DNA of 62,624 nt. It comes from an uncultured Peptostreptococcaceae bacterium. GTDB lineage: Bacteria; Bacillota; Clostridia; Peptostreptococcales; Anaerovoracaceae. The translations under genes were made by a program, and so were the position numbers. Below the pieces are notes generated by a model. The model saw nothing but the letters and a program-made list of their open reading frames with translations. It did not search any database and had not been told where the DNA came from. This document shows, in pieces, positions 44,174-53,600 of this stretch; the first letter of the stretch is position 1; each line of letters begins with the position of its first letter. Where the stretch lies: NCBI GenBank assembly GCA_905235115.1, contig CAJOKT010000012.1:1-62624 (forward strand). The letters run 5' to 3'.

Positions 44174-44198
44174 GCGGTCCAGATGGACCGCTTTTTTT
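44174..44198 (+). terminator. Terminator of the tRNA-Val operon
   Basis: GCGGTCCA-GA-TGGACCGC followed by seven T, 6 bp after the second CCA. Confidence 0.9.
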
Positions 44199-44320
44199 AT
44201 ATCAGCCTGATCGAAAGAGGCGCCGCCAACCCATCGGTATCGACACTGGAGCGTATTGCAAAAGCTCTGGGAGGCACCCTTACAGTTTCCATATCTGTGC
44301 CCCCCGAAGCAAAACTTTGA
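44199..44320 (+). pseudogene. Remnant of an XRE-type HTH regulator
   Basis: The last 40 codons before TGA 44320 read YISLIERGAANPSVSTLERIAKALGGTLTVSI, which resembles the second half of a Cro/CI-type helix-turn-helix with its C-terminal strand, as in HigA-like antitoxins. The first helices are missing: the sequence begins inside the tRNA terminator. It has no start codon or ribosome binding site, so it is a fragment, perhaps left by an element that integrated at the tRNA end. Confidence 0.65.
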
Positions 44321-44432
44321 CTTTGCATACCCGGATACTGCCGCCCGCCGGGAAATGATCTGCTAATTTCACCGGTCCTTCAATATTACTTCAATCTCCC
44401 CTGCTAAAATGAGAGTATAAGGGAGGCATACA

Positions 44433-45131
44433 ATGAAGATACTTCTTGCAGAAGACGAAAAACGCATGGCGCAGGCTCTCATCGAGCTTCTCCGCCAGGA
44501 AAAATATGACGTGGACCATTTCGAAGACGGCACATCCGCCCTGGAGGCCATGAAGACCCAGGTGTACGACTGTGCAGTCCTGGACGTCATGATGCCCGGC
44601 CTCAGCGGGTTCCAGGTGGCCAGGAGCGCCAGACAGCAGGGGATCAGGACCCCCATCCTGATGCTCACCGCCCGCGGCGAGGTCGATGACAAGGTCACGG
44701 GGCTGGACGCAGGCGCAGACGACTATCTGACCAAGCCCTTCATGTCCAAAGAGCTGCTGGCCAGGATCAGGGCGCTGCTCAGGCGAAACTACGACACCAA
44801 GGATGACGAGCTCACCTTCGGCGACATTTCTCTGAACACCCAGTCCGCGGTGCTTTCCTGCACCTCCAGCGGACAGTCCGTCCGCCTGGGCGAAAAAGAA
44901 TACCGCATCCTTGAGTACCTTATCGCAAACCGGGGCTCCATCCTCAACAGAGAACAGCTGGCCCTGAAGATCTGGGGCTACGATAACGAAGCAGAATACA
45001 ACAACGTGGAGGTATACATGTCCTTCACCCGCAAAAAACTGGCTTTCATCCACTCCCTGACTCAGATCAAGGCTGTGAGAGGCATAGGCTATGAGTTGAG
45101 ATATGACGACCCCGGGAGGCAAGATGTTTAA
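44433..45131 (+). CDS. OmpR-family response regulator
   Basis: Two-component regulator of 232 aa. The receiver domain has the acidic pair (AEDEKR), the phosphoacceptor Asp in AVLDVMMPG (about residue 51), and the conserved Lys in DYLTKPF (about 101). A winged-helix DNA-binding domain follows (about 130-225, RLGEKEYRILEYLI ... VRGIGYELR). GGAGG lies 6 nt before the ATG. The partner kinase gene overlaps its 3' end. The signal is unknown. Confidence 0.95.
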   Translation: MKILLAEDEKRMAQALIELLRQEKYDVDHFEDGTSALEAMKTQVYDCAVLDVMMPGLSGFQVARSARQQGIRTPILMLTARGEVDDKVTGLDAGADDYLTKPFMSKELLARIRALLRRNYDTKDDELTFGDISLNTQSAVLSCTSSGQSVRLGEKEYRILEYLIANRGSILNREQLALKIWGYDNEAEYNNVEVYMSFTRKKLAFIHSLTQIKAVRGIGYELRYDDPGRQDV

Positions 45132-46638
45132 AAGTTCCAGGATCAAAATAATAGCCGCCATAATGGCGGCCCTCCTGCTTTTCCTTCTGATCATGGCAGG
45201 AATGATATACGGTTCCAGCTACCGTGAGCTCTCAAAGGAGAACCGGGAGATGCTGGAAAAATATTCCTCAGACTTCGACCTGAGTCAGGCGTACATGGAA
45301 GACTCAGGATCCGGCTTCAATGGCCAGCCGGAGATGCCGGCCTTTCCCGGCGGTCCCTACGGCCCGGGTTCCCGCGATAACGGTGAGCCCGGCGACACGG
45401 GCGAGTCGGCGGAACCCACCGAACCCGGCGGTTTTGATGAACCGGGATTTTCCGGCGGCACGGGCGAGCCGGCCGAACCAGGCGAACCGGGCGGTTTTGA
45501 TGAGCCGGCCTTTCCAGACGGCACGGGCGAGCCTGAATGGCCTGAGGAGCCTGACCCGGGAGTAAACCCGGGGACAGACGACGGGCTGCGTCCCCCTTCG
45601 CCCCTCTACAAGGAGGACAGGGGAATGCATGCTTTTGCGGTATCATCCTTCTACTACACCGCCTTCGACCACAGCGGACGCCCCATACTGACGGGTTACG
45701 GAAACGGGAGCGTGTATTCCGAAGAGGACATCTGCTCCCTCGCAACGGAGATCCTGAAGTCGGGCAAGACCCGGGGAACGGCGGATGACCTGATCTACCA
45801 GGTCACCGACAAGGGCGGCTACACCCTGGTGGCCTTCATGGACAACGCGGTGGTCAAGGGCAACATGGACACCCTTCTGAAGTACGTCCTCATATCCTTC
45901 GGCATATCCGCAGTGCTGGTGTTCTTCCTGGCGCTTTTCCTCTCCAAGAGGATCATCAGTCCTCTGGAGGAGAACGACAGGCGGCAGAAGCAGTTTATAT
46001 CAGATGCGGGCCACGAGCTCAAAACACCCATCTCCGTCATGAGCACCAATCTGGAGCTTTTGTCCAGGGAAATGGGAGAGGACAATCAGTGGCTCTCCAA
46101 CATAAAATATGAAAACGAGCGGATGAGCGATCTGGTCAAAGATCTCCTGGAGCTCTCCCGCGCCGAGAGCAGCGCCACGGAACACCAGGATCTGGACCTG
46201 TCCACCTTGGTGACAGGAGAGACTCTTCCATTCGAGAGCATAGCCTTCGAGCAGGGTCTCACCCTGAACAGCGATATCCCCGAAGGCATCCGCGTCCAGG
46301 GCGATCCCGCCCAGTTAAGACAGCTCACGGCCATTCTGCTGGACAACGCCATCTCTCATTCCGAGGGCGAAGACGCGGTGGAGATCGGGCTTTCGGAGGA
46401 CAGACATCAGGCGATCCTCGCAGTCACCAACTCCGGTCCGGAGATCCCCGAGGACGTAAGGGACAAGCTTTTTGAAAGGTTCTACAGGACCGACGAGGCC
46501 AGGACCGGAGACGACTCCGGTCACTACGGTCTGGGACTGGCCATAGCAAAGGCCATCGTCCAGGCCCACTCCGGAACCATCGGCTGCAACTGCAGTGACG
46601 GCAAGGTCACCTTCAGGGTGACGCTGCCCATGAAATAA
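45124..46638 (+). CDS. Sensor histidine kinase
   Basis: Membrane kinase paired with the upstream OmpR regulator (8-bp overlap), 504 aa. Helices lie at about 8-29 and 255-275, flanking an extracellular domain. The first part of that domain (about 65-160) is a Pro/Gly/Glu repeat with EPGGFDEPxF twice and GTGEP three times. The cytoplasmic core has the H box (SDAGHELKTPIS), N box (LLDNAISHS) and G boxes (GLGLAIAKAI). A HAMP domain is not evident. The start is ATG 45124, with GGAGG 4 nt upstream. The repeat region may be a flexible stalk across the cell wall. Confidence 0.93.
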   Translation: MFKSSRIKIIAAIMAALLLFLLIMAGMIYGSSYRELSKENREMLEKYSSDFDLSQAYMEDSGSGFNGQPEMPAFPGGPYGPGSRDNGEPGDTGESAEPTEPGGFDEPGFSGGTGEPAEPGEPGGFDEPAFPDGTGEPEWPEEPDPGVNPGTDDGLRPPSPLYKEDRGMHAFAVSSFYYTAFDHSGRPILTGYGNGSVYSEEDICSLATEILKSGKTRGTADDLIYQVTDKGGYTLVAFMDNAVVKGNMDTLLKYVLISFGISAVLVFFLALFLSKRIISPLEENDRRQKQFISDAGHELKTPISVMSTNLELLSREMGEDNQWLSNIKYENERMSDLVKDLLELSRAESSATEHQDLDLSTLVTGETLPFESIAFEQGLTLNSDIPEGIRVQGDPAQLRQLTAILLDNAISHSEGEDAVEIGLSEDRHQAILAVTNSGPEIPEDVRDKLFERFYRTDEARTGDDSGHYGLGLAIAKAIVQAHSGTIGCNCSDGKVTFRVTLPMK

Positions 46639-46650
46639 CGGACCTGTTGC

Positions 46651-46682
46651 TCAGAGCCGGACCTGACCGGCTCTGATTTTTT
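46651..46682 (+). terminator. Terminator of the two-component operon
   Basis: TCAGAGCCGG-ACCTGA-CCGGCTCTGA followed by TTTTTT, 12 bp past the kinase stop. Confidence 0.85.
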
Positions 46683-46692
46683 GCGGAAAATC

Positions 46693-46721
46693 TTGAATTA
46701 AACCGCACAGAGTAATACAAT
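46693..46721 (+). promoter_or_regulatory. Promoter of alr
   Basis: TTGAAT (46693-46698), a 17-nt spacer and TACAAT (46716-46721), 38 bp before the alr ATG. Confidence 0.75.
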
Positions 46722-46759
46722 AGATTAAGATTATAATGCGTTTGCTAAGGAGGCAGATC

Positions 46760-47896
46760 ATGTTTAAGGAAGCTTTAAGACCGGTTTGGGCAGAGATCAA
46801 CCTCACCAATCTGGAGTACAATATCGACCGCATCAAGGAGAAGATCGGTGACTCCGAACTCATCGGCGTCATCAAGGCCGACGGCTACGGTCACGGCTCC
46901 GTGAAGTTCGCCCAGGTCCTTCAGAAGAAGGGCTGCAAAAAATTCGCTGTCGCCACCCTCCATGAAGCCATCGTCTTAAGGGGTGCCGGTTTCAAGGAGG
47001 ACATCATCATGCTGGGGCTCACCCCATCCATGTACGCGGACACCGTCATCAAATACGACATCACCGTGGCCTGCTGCGATTCGCAGAACGCCAAGGCCTT
47101 CGATGACGAGGCCGGCCGCCAGGGCAAGGTGGTGAAGGTCCTTCTGGTCTGCGACACCGGCATGGGACGCATCGGCTATCAGGCCACAGACATCGAGCCC
47201 ACGGTCGCCGACGTCAGGAAGATAAACGAGCTTCCCAACACCAAGGTCGTCGGCATCTTCAGCCACATGTCCGTAGCGGATATCGTGGACAAGACCTACG
47301 CTTACGGCCAGAAAGAGAAGTTCGACAGACTCTGCGACGCTCTGATCGCTGCGGGCATCCGCATCCCCATGAAGACTCTTGCCAACTCCGCATCCATCAT
47401 GGAGATCCCCGAGGTCCACTACGACGCCTGCCGCGCAGGCATCATCCTCTACGGTCTTTATCCCTCCGATGAGGTGGACAGGAATCAGCTGAGCCTGAAG
47501 CCCGTCATGTCCGTCAAGGCCAACATCGTCCATCTCAAGGAAGTGGGCGAGGGCTTCTCCGTAAGCTACGGCAGGAAGTTCATCTCCCAGCGTCCCTCCA
47601 AGATCGCTACCATCGGTCTGGGATATGCCGACGGTTATCCCCGTCCCTATTCGCCCAATGCCAAGGTCATCGTAAACGGCGTGGTCTGCCCCATCGCAGG
47701 GAACATCTGCATGGACCAGTGCATGATCGACGTCACCGACGTTCCTGACGTCAAGCTGGGCGACGAGGTCATCGTCATGGGCACAGACGGAGTGAACACC
47801 GTTTCCGCCGACGACATCGCCCACGCCACAGGCACCATCAACTACGAGATCACCTGCGCCTTCGGGCAGAGACTTCCCAAGGTCTACGTGAGATAG
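46760..47896 (+). CDS. alr: Alanine racemase
   Basis: PLP enzyme that interconverts L- and D-alanine for cell-wall synthesis. The 378-aa product has the PLP lysine in VIKADGYGHG (about residue 38), the catalytic Tyr in VSYGRKF (about 265), and the C-terminal GNICMDQCMIDVT segment of the second active-site half. ATG 46760 is 6 nt after GGAGG. It is followed by a ClC gene after 27 bp, perhaps in one transcript. Confidence 0.97.
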   Translation: MFKEALRPVWAEINLTNLEYNIDRIKEKIGDSELIGVIKADGYGHGSVKFAQVLQKKGCKKFAVATLHEAIVLRGAGFKEDIIMLGLTPSMYADTVIKYDITVACCDSQNAKAFDDEAGRQGKVVKVLLVCDTGMGRIGYQATDIEPTVADVRKINELPNTKVVGIFSHMSVADIVDKTYAYGQKEKFDRLCDALIAAGIRIPMKTLANSASIMEIPEVHYDACRAGIILYGLYPSDEVDRNQLSLKPVMSVKANIVHLKEVGEGFSVSYGRKFISQRPSKIATIGLGYADGYPRPYSPNAKVIVNGVVCPIAGNICMDQCMIDVTDVPDVKLGDEVIVMGTDGVNTVSADDIAHATGTINYEITCAFGQRLPKVYVR

Positions 47897-47923
47897 TACG
47901 GCCGGGGTCTCGGAGCAAAATAC

Positions 47924-49348
47924 ATGAGTTACAGATCGAACAAACTCAAAAAACTAAACGCTAACTATATGCCGAGGGCGCTCAGTGCTCTCGGCACTTT
48001 AAAATACCGGATCATCCTGGAGGGTGCCGCAGTGGGCGCCATGGTGGGAGTCATCGTTTCTGCCTTCAGGTATTGCCTGTCGAAGATGGATGTTCTGCGG
48101 GACTGGATAGTCTCCGGAGAGGACAGACCGTCCTGGGCGGCATACATGGGGATCGGCCTTCTGGTGCTCTTCGCTGTGCTGGTCTCCCTCTTCCTCAAGT
48201 GGGAGCCGCTGATCTCAGGTTCGGGCATTCCCCAGGTAGAAGGTGAATTCGAAGGAAAGATCAAACCCATATGGTGGCGGGTTCTGCTCCTGAAGTTCCT
48301 GGGCGGACTCATGGCCATCGGGTCCGGCCTCGCCCTGGGAAGAGAAGGTCCCTCCATCCAGCTGGGAGCCATGACGGGCAAGGGCTTTTCCAGACTCAGA
48401 GGGCGGTACAGATCCGAGGAGAGGATGCTGATCGCGGCGGGAGCCGGCGCAGGCCTGGCAGCCGCCTTCGGGGCGCCTCTCGCCGGTCTGGTGTTCGTGC
48501 TGGAGGAGATCTACAGAGTCTTCGACTCCAAGGTGCTCTTAAGCACTCTGGCGGCCACCATAGTGGCGGATTTCATATCCTCCATCGTGTTCGGCCTCAC
48601 TCCCGTGATCGAGATACTCTCCTTCTCAAAGCCGAAACTTGTGGATTACTGGACCATCATCCTCCTGGGCATAGTGATCGGTGTGATCGGAGTACTGTAT
48701 AACCGGTCCATCGCCTTCATGCAGGACCTCATGGACAGGATCAGGCCTGCCTGGATCAAGGCGATCCTCGCGGTGGCAGCGGTGATCCTGGTGGCCTGCG
48801 TGTTCCCCCTGGGTCTCGGCTCCGGCCACGGGCTCATCGAGGGTGCGGCCCGGGGCAGGTTCGGCCTGCAGCTTCTGGCGCTGCTCCTCGCGGTCAAATT
48901 CATATACTGCATCTTCAGCTTTTCCACCGGGGCTCCCGGCGGCATTTTCCTGCCGCTGCTGGTCCTGGGAGGCCTGACGGGCGGGCTTTTCACCTTCCTG
49001 ATCTCCCCCTCCTCCGCGGTGGATGAGGCCAACATCGGCTTCTACGTGATCATCGGCATGGCAGGCATGTTCAGCGCCATAGTGCGGGCGCCTCTCACGG
49101 GTATCATCCTGATCTCGGAGATGACCGGGGCTCTCAGCAATCTTTTGCCCCTGTCCCTGGTGGCCCTCGTGAGCTACATCGTGGCGGAGGCACTTGGAGG
49201 AAGACCAGTCTACGAACAGCTCCTGGACAGGATGCTGGAGAAGCGGGCTTCCCAGCAGAAGGGCAACCCCGTCCGGGGCAAAAAAGTCTCGCCGGACAGC
49301 GCCGGAAATGTCCCTTCTGACATCCCTGGAGGAGCCTCCGAAGGATAG
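47924..49348 (+). CDS. ClC-family chloride/proton antiporter
   Basis: An anion transporter of 474 aa with the ClC filter motifs in order: GSGIPQVE (about residue 97), GREGPSIQLG (about 141, holding the gating Glu), the second proton Glu in VFVLEEI, and GAPGGIFLP (about 345). Both glutamates support an antiporter rather than a channel. There is no CBS domain; a charged tail of about 40 residues ends the protein. CGGAG lies about 10 nt before the ATG. Role probably acid or ion homeostasis. Confidence 0.94.
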   Translation: MSYRSNKLKKLNANYMPRALSALGTLKYRIILEGAAVGAMVGVIVSAFRYCLSKMDVLRDWIVSGEDRPSWAAYMGIGLLVLFAVLVSLFLKWEPLISGSGIPQVEGEFEGKIKPIWWRVLLLKFLGGLMAIGSGLALGREGPSIQLGAMTGKGFSRLRGRYRSEERMLIAAGAGAGLAAAFGAPLAGLVFVLEEIYRVFDSKVLLSTLAATIVADFISSIVFGLTPVIEILSFSKPKLVDYWTIILLGIVIGVIGVLYNRSIAFMQDLMDRIRPAWIKAILAVAAVILVACVFPLGLGSGHGLIEGAARGRFGLQLLALLLAVKFIYCIFSFSTGAPGGIFLPLLVLGGLTGGLFTFLISPSSAVDEANIGFYVIIGMAGMFSAIVRAPLTGIILISEMTGALSNLLPLSLVALVSYIVAEALGGRPVYEQLLDRMLEKRASQQKGNPVRGKKVSPDSAGNVPSDIPGGASEG

Positions 49349-49383
49349 CTGGAATAAGGTGTTTTGCGACCCATCAAAACCCC

Positions 49384-49426
49384 ATTGGGCATCGTGTTTT
49401 TTTGATGATACACGGTGCCCATTTTA
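49384..49426 (+). terminator. Terminator after the ClC gene
   Basis: TGGGCA-CGTG pairs with CACGGTGCCCA (one bulge) across 49386-49422, with a T run in the loop and ATTTTATT after. The element ATGATACACGGTG inside it recurs at 56662 before the LRR gene. Confidence 0.6.
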
Positions 49427-49456
49427 TTGACTTTTGTATACATCAGGGAGTAATAT
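49427..49456 (+). promoter_or_regulatory. Promoter of the polyferredoxin/PFOR operon
   Basis: TTGACT (49427-49432), an 18-nt spacer and TAATAT (49451-49456), about 110 bp before the first gene. Confidence 0.6.
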
Positions 49457-49480
49457 TAGAGTGCATCATTGCGGTGCGAA

Positions 49481-49505
49481 TTTACCGTGCCCAAAAAACG
49501 GTAAA
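49481..49505 (+). promoter_or_regulatory. Operator-like inverted repeat before the PFOR operon
   Basis: Perfect arms TTTACCGT and ACGGTAAA, 9 nt apart, downstream of the promoter and 60 bp before the first ATG. It could be a repressor site or leader hairpin. A second small CCGC/GCGG hairpin lies near 49521. Confidence 0.45.
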
Positions 49506-49565
49506 ATGTAAGTAAGATCCGCTCACGCGGGTTCAACCAATAACTATTTCAAGGAGGCAATTGTT

Positions 49566-50672
49566 ATGAAAACCGAAATGGCTCCGGCAGCGGAAGAAAA
49601 GCTCATCGCTTTCGTCGCGTGTGCCGGCAGCGCTGCAGGCAAGGCACGCTTTACCGGGTGTGCATCCTGCAAGGAGGCTTGTGAGTCCGGTTTCCTGAGG
49701 GGCGAGTGCAAGAGCGGCTGCGTAGGCGTAGGCTCCTGCATCGAGTCCTGTAAGGAAGGGGCCATGAAGCTTGTGGACGGTAAGATCGTCATTGACCCCG
49801 AGAAATGCAACGGCTGCGGTGACTGCGCCAAAGAGGGAGTCTGCCCCCAGCATCTGATCAAGATGATCCCTGCTGACGCGACAAACTTCATTCCCTGCTC
49901 TTCCGTGGAGGAGGACGAGCAGGTGGTGAGAGCCACATGCGGATACGGCTGCATTTCATGCGGAGCCTGTGAACAGGCCTGTCCCGAAAACGCTGTACAC
50001 ATCGTTAACAACCATGCGGTCATCGACTACGACAAGTGCGTAGGATGCATGGCCTGCACAGTCAAGTGCAAGAAGAAGATCATCGTGGACACTCTTCACG
50101 ACCTGACAGTTCTGAAGTCCAACGTAGCATTCGTAAGATGCTCCGGCGACGGAAGGACCAACTACCAGCTCCAACAGATGGGAGTCGCCACCTGCGACGA
50201 AGCTGCCAGACTTGATCTCAAGGCTCTCTGCCTCTGCCGCACCGGATGCTTCGGATGCGGCAAGTGCACCGAGGTCTGCCGCTATGACGCCATCCACGTT
50301 GAGAACGGCATAGCCAAGGTCGATCCCGACAAGTGCGTAGGCTGCAAGGACTGCACATTCGCATGTCCCCAGCACCTCATCACCATCGTGCCCTACAAGG
50401 GACTCAAGCTGGTCGCCTGCTCATCCGAGGATGATCCGGCCACCAAGGCCAAGGTCTGCGGCACAGGATGCCTGTTCTGCGAAGACTGCAAAGTCAACTG
50501 CCCGAACCTGGCCATCTATGAGGACGGCACCCACACCATCATCGATCCCGAGATCTGTGAAGACTGCCACGTTTGCCAATATGTATGCCCGAGAAATGTA
50601 ATCAAGGAACAGATCGTTCCCGAATACATCTTCGCACAGCGCGAAGCTCTGGGAATCAGAGAGGAGGATTAA
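49566..50672 (+). CDS. Polyferredoxin with a tandemly duplicated RnfB-like module
   Basis: A cytoplasmic electron carrier of 368 aa with about 46 cysteines and no membrane segment. Two copies of a module (about residues 28-180 and 205-350) each show GCxSCxxxC, then KCxGCxxC-x-x-x-CPQHLI, then CSS, then GCxxCxxC-x-x-x-CPxxAI. About eight [4Fe-4S] clusters can be counted. The CPQHLI and CSS spacing resembles the C-terminal part of RnfB. GGAGG lies 8 nt before the ATG. The PFOR gene begins 2 bp after its stop, so it is the likely partner or electron wire for PFOR and NfnAB. Exact role is inferred. Confidence 0.88.
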   Translation: MKTEMAPAAEEKLIAFVACAGSAAGKARFTGCASCKEACESGFLRGECKSGCVGVGSCIESCKEGAMKLVDGKIVIDPEKCNGCGDCAKEGVCPQHLIKMIPADATNFIPCSSVEEDEQVVRATCGYGCISCGACEQACPENAVHIVNNHAVIDYDKCVGCMACTVKCKKKIIVDTLHDLTVLKSNVAFVRCSGDGRTNYQLQQMGVATCDEAARLDLKALCLCRTGCFGCGKCTEVCRYDAIHVENGIAKVDPDKCVGCKDCTFACPQHLITIVPYKGLKLVACSSEDDPATKAKVCGTGCLFCEDCKVNCPNLAIYEDGTHTIIDPEICEDCHVCQYVCPRNVIKEQIVPEYIFAQREALGIREED

Positions 50673-50674
50673 AC

Positions 50675-53600
50675 ATGAGAAGATTACAGACAATGGACGG
50701 CAACGCCGCCGCCGCTCATGTAGCATACGCCTTCTCCGAGGTCGCTGCGATCTACCCGATCACACCTTCCTCACCCATGGCTGAAAACATGGACGAGTGG
50801 GCAGCCAACGACCGTGTCAACATGTTCGGCGAGAAGGTAAAGATCGTCGAGATGCAGTCCGAAGCAGGAGCAGCGGGAGCTGTCCACGGAGCTATCTCCG
50901 CAGGCGCCCTCACCTCCACCTTCACCGCATCCCAGGGACTCCTTCTCATGATCCCCAACATGTACAAGATGGCCGGTGAACTTGTTCCCGCTGTTTTCCA
51001 TGTAGCTGCACGTGCGGTATCCACCCACGCTCTTAACATTTTCGGAGACCACTCCGACGTCATGGCCTGCCGCCAGACAGGTTTTGCGATGCTGGCTTCC
51101 AACTCCGTACAGCAGGCGATGGACCTGGCTGCGGTAGCACACTTAAGCGCCATCAAGGCTCACGTTCCCTTCCTTCACTTCTTTGACGGATTCAGAACGT
51201 CCCATGAACAGCAAAAGATCGAAGTCTGGGACTACGATGAATTAAAAGAAATGGTTGACTGGAACGAGGTAAGGAAGTTCAAAGACCACGCTCTCAACCC
51301 CAACCATCCTCATACGACAGGTTCCGCTGAGCAGCCGGAGACATTCTTCCAGCACAGAGAAGCCTGCAATCCTGCCTATCTTGCGACTCCAGACATCGTC
51401 AACTCCTACATGGAGGAAGTCAACAAGAGGATCGGAACTGACTACAAGCCCTTCAACTACTACGGTGATCCCGAGGCTACCGAAGTTCTGGTGGCAATGG
51501 GCTCCATCTGCGAGTGCGCGGAGGAAGTCGTTGACTGGCTCATGGCTCAGGGCAAGAAGGTCGGTATCGTAGAGGTCCACCTTTACAGACCCTGGTCCAC
51601 CCAGTATCTCCTGAACGTCCTTCCGAAGACAGTGAAGAAGATCGCCGTTCTCGACAGGACAAAGGAACCCGGATCACTTGGCGAACCGCTTTATATCGAC
51701 ATCGTCACCGCACTCAAGGGCACAGATTTTGATCAGGCTCTGGTATGCGGCGGAAGATACGGGCTCGGTTCCAAGGACGTACAGCCCGGCGACGTTCTCG
51801 CCTGCTACGAGAACCTCTGGGCAGACGAACCGAAGAAGGAATTCACCATCTCCATCTACGACGACGTCACCAATCTTTCGATCCACGGATCCTGCAACCC
51901 GGACGTTGCTCCCAAGGGAACACACGCCTGCAAGTTCTGGGGTCTCGGAGCTGACGGTACTGTCGGCGCCAACAAGAACTCCGTCAAGATCATCGGCGAC
52001 CATACCGACATGAAGGCTCAGGCCTACTTCCAGTATGACTCCAAGAAGTCCGGCGGCGTTACCATCTCCCACCTGAGATTCGGCGACCAGCCCATCAGAT
52101 CCACATACTATGTCAAGCAGGCTGACTTCGTAGCCTGCCACAACTCAGCTTATCTCTACAAATACGAGATGGTCGAGGACGTCAAACCCGGCGGATTCTT
52201 CCTTCTCAACTGCGTATGGAACGATGAAGAGCTTGAAGAGCACCTTCCCAACAAGGTCAAGAGATACATCGCCCGGAACGACGTTCAGTTCTACACCTGC
52301 GACGCCGTGACTCTCGCAAAAGAGATCGGTCTGGGTGCCAGAAGGACCAACTCCATTCTTCAGGCTGCCTTCTTCAAGCTGGCTGACATCATTCCCATCG
52401 ACAAGGCTGAGGAATACATGAAAGCCGCCATCAAGAAGACCTACGGCAGGAAGGGTCAGGACATCGTCGACATGAACTGCAAGGCTGTCGACGCAGGACT
52501 GAACAACATCCACAAGGTAGAAGTTCCCGAGAGCTGGAAGGATCTTCCCAATGACGCTCCCGCACCGAAGCTTGTCGGAAGAGATGAATTCCACACCGAA
52601 TTCCTCAACAACATCCTGGTTCCGGAAGCCAACCTCACCGCTGACAAGGTTCCCGTATCCCAGTTCTTATCCACTGCGGACGGCATGATGCCCAACGGCA
52701 CAGCAGCCTTCGAGAAGAGAGGGATCGCAGCGGATCTTCCCATGTGGAATCCCTCAAACTGCATGCAGTGCAACTGGTGCTCCATCGTATGCCCCCACGG
52801 AGTCGTGAGACCCTTCGTGCTCACCGATGAGGAAGCTGAAGGCCTTAAGAACGAGATGGGCTGCGGACCGGACTGCAGGGGCGTGTCCCAGATGAAGGGC
52901 ATGAAGAACATGAGGTTCACCCTCGGCTGGTCACTTATGGACTGCACGGGATGCGGATCCTGCGCAGAAGTCTGCCCCGCCAGGAAGAAAGCCATCGAGA
53001 TGGTCCCCGCGGAAGACGAATTCATGCACAAGCAGCAGAAGAAATTCGATCACCTTTACAAGAACATCGCCGACAAGGAGACACCGTTCGCTGTGGATAC
53101 CGTCAAGGGCTCACAGTTCAAGACTCCTCTCATGGAATTCTCAGGTGCCTGCCCGGGATGCGGAGAATCTCCGTATGCTAAGCTGATCACTCAGCTCTTC
53201 GGCGACAGAATGTTCATAGCCAACGCTACAGGATGCACCTCCATCTGGGGAGCTTCCACTCCGTCCACACCTTACACTGTGAACAGAGAAGGCAAAGGAC
53301 CCGCATGGTCCAACTCCCTCTTCGAGGACAACGCAGAGTACGGCTTCGGTATGGCGACAGCCATGAAGACCAGAAGAAACGAGATGAAGTCCGTCGTCAC
53401 ACGTCTTGCCGAAGAGACAGGAATGTACCAGGCAAAGGCATGGCTTGCAATGATGGATGACGTTGACGGTGCCAGAAAGACCGGCGACGCTCTCGTTGAA
53501 GCCTGCGAAGTTCTGGATTCCGCGGATGCCAGATATGTAGTCGAGAACAAAGACATGCTGACCAAGCCCTCCATCTGGATCTTCGGAGGAGACGGCTGGG

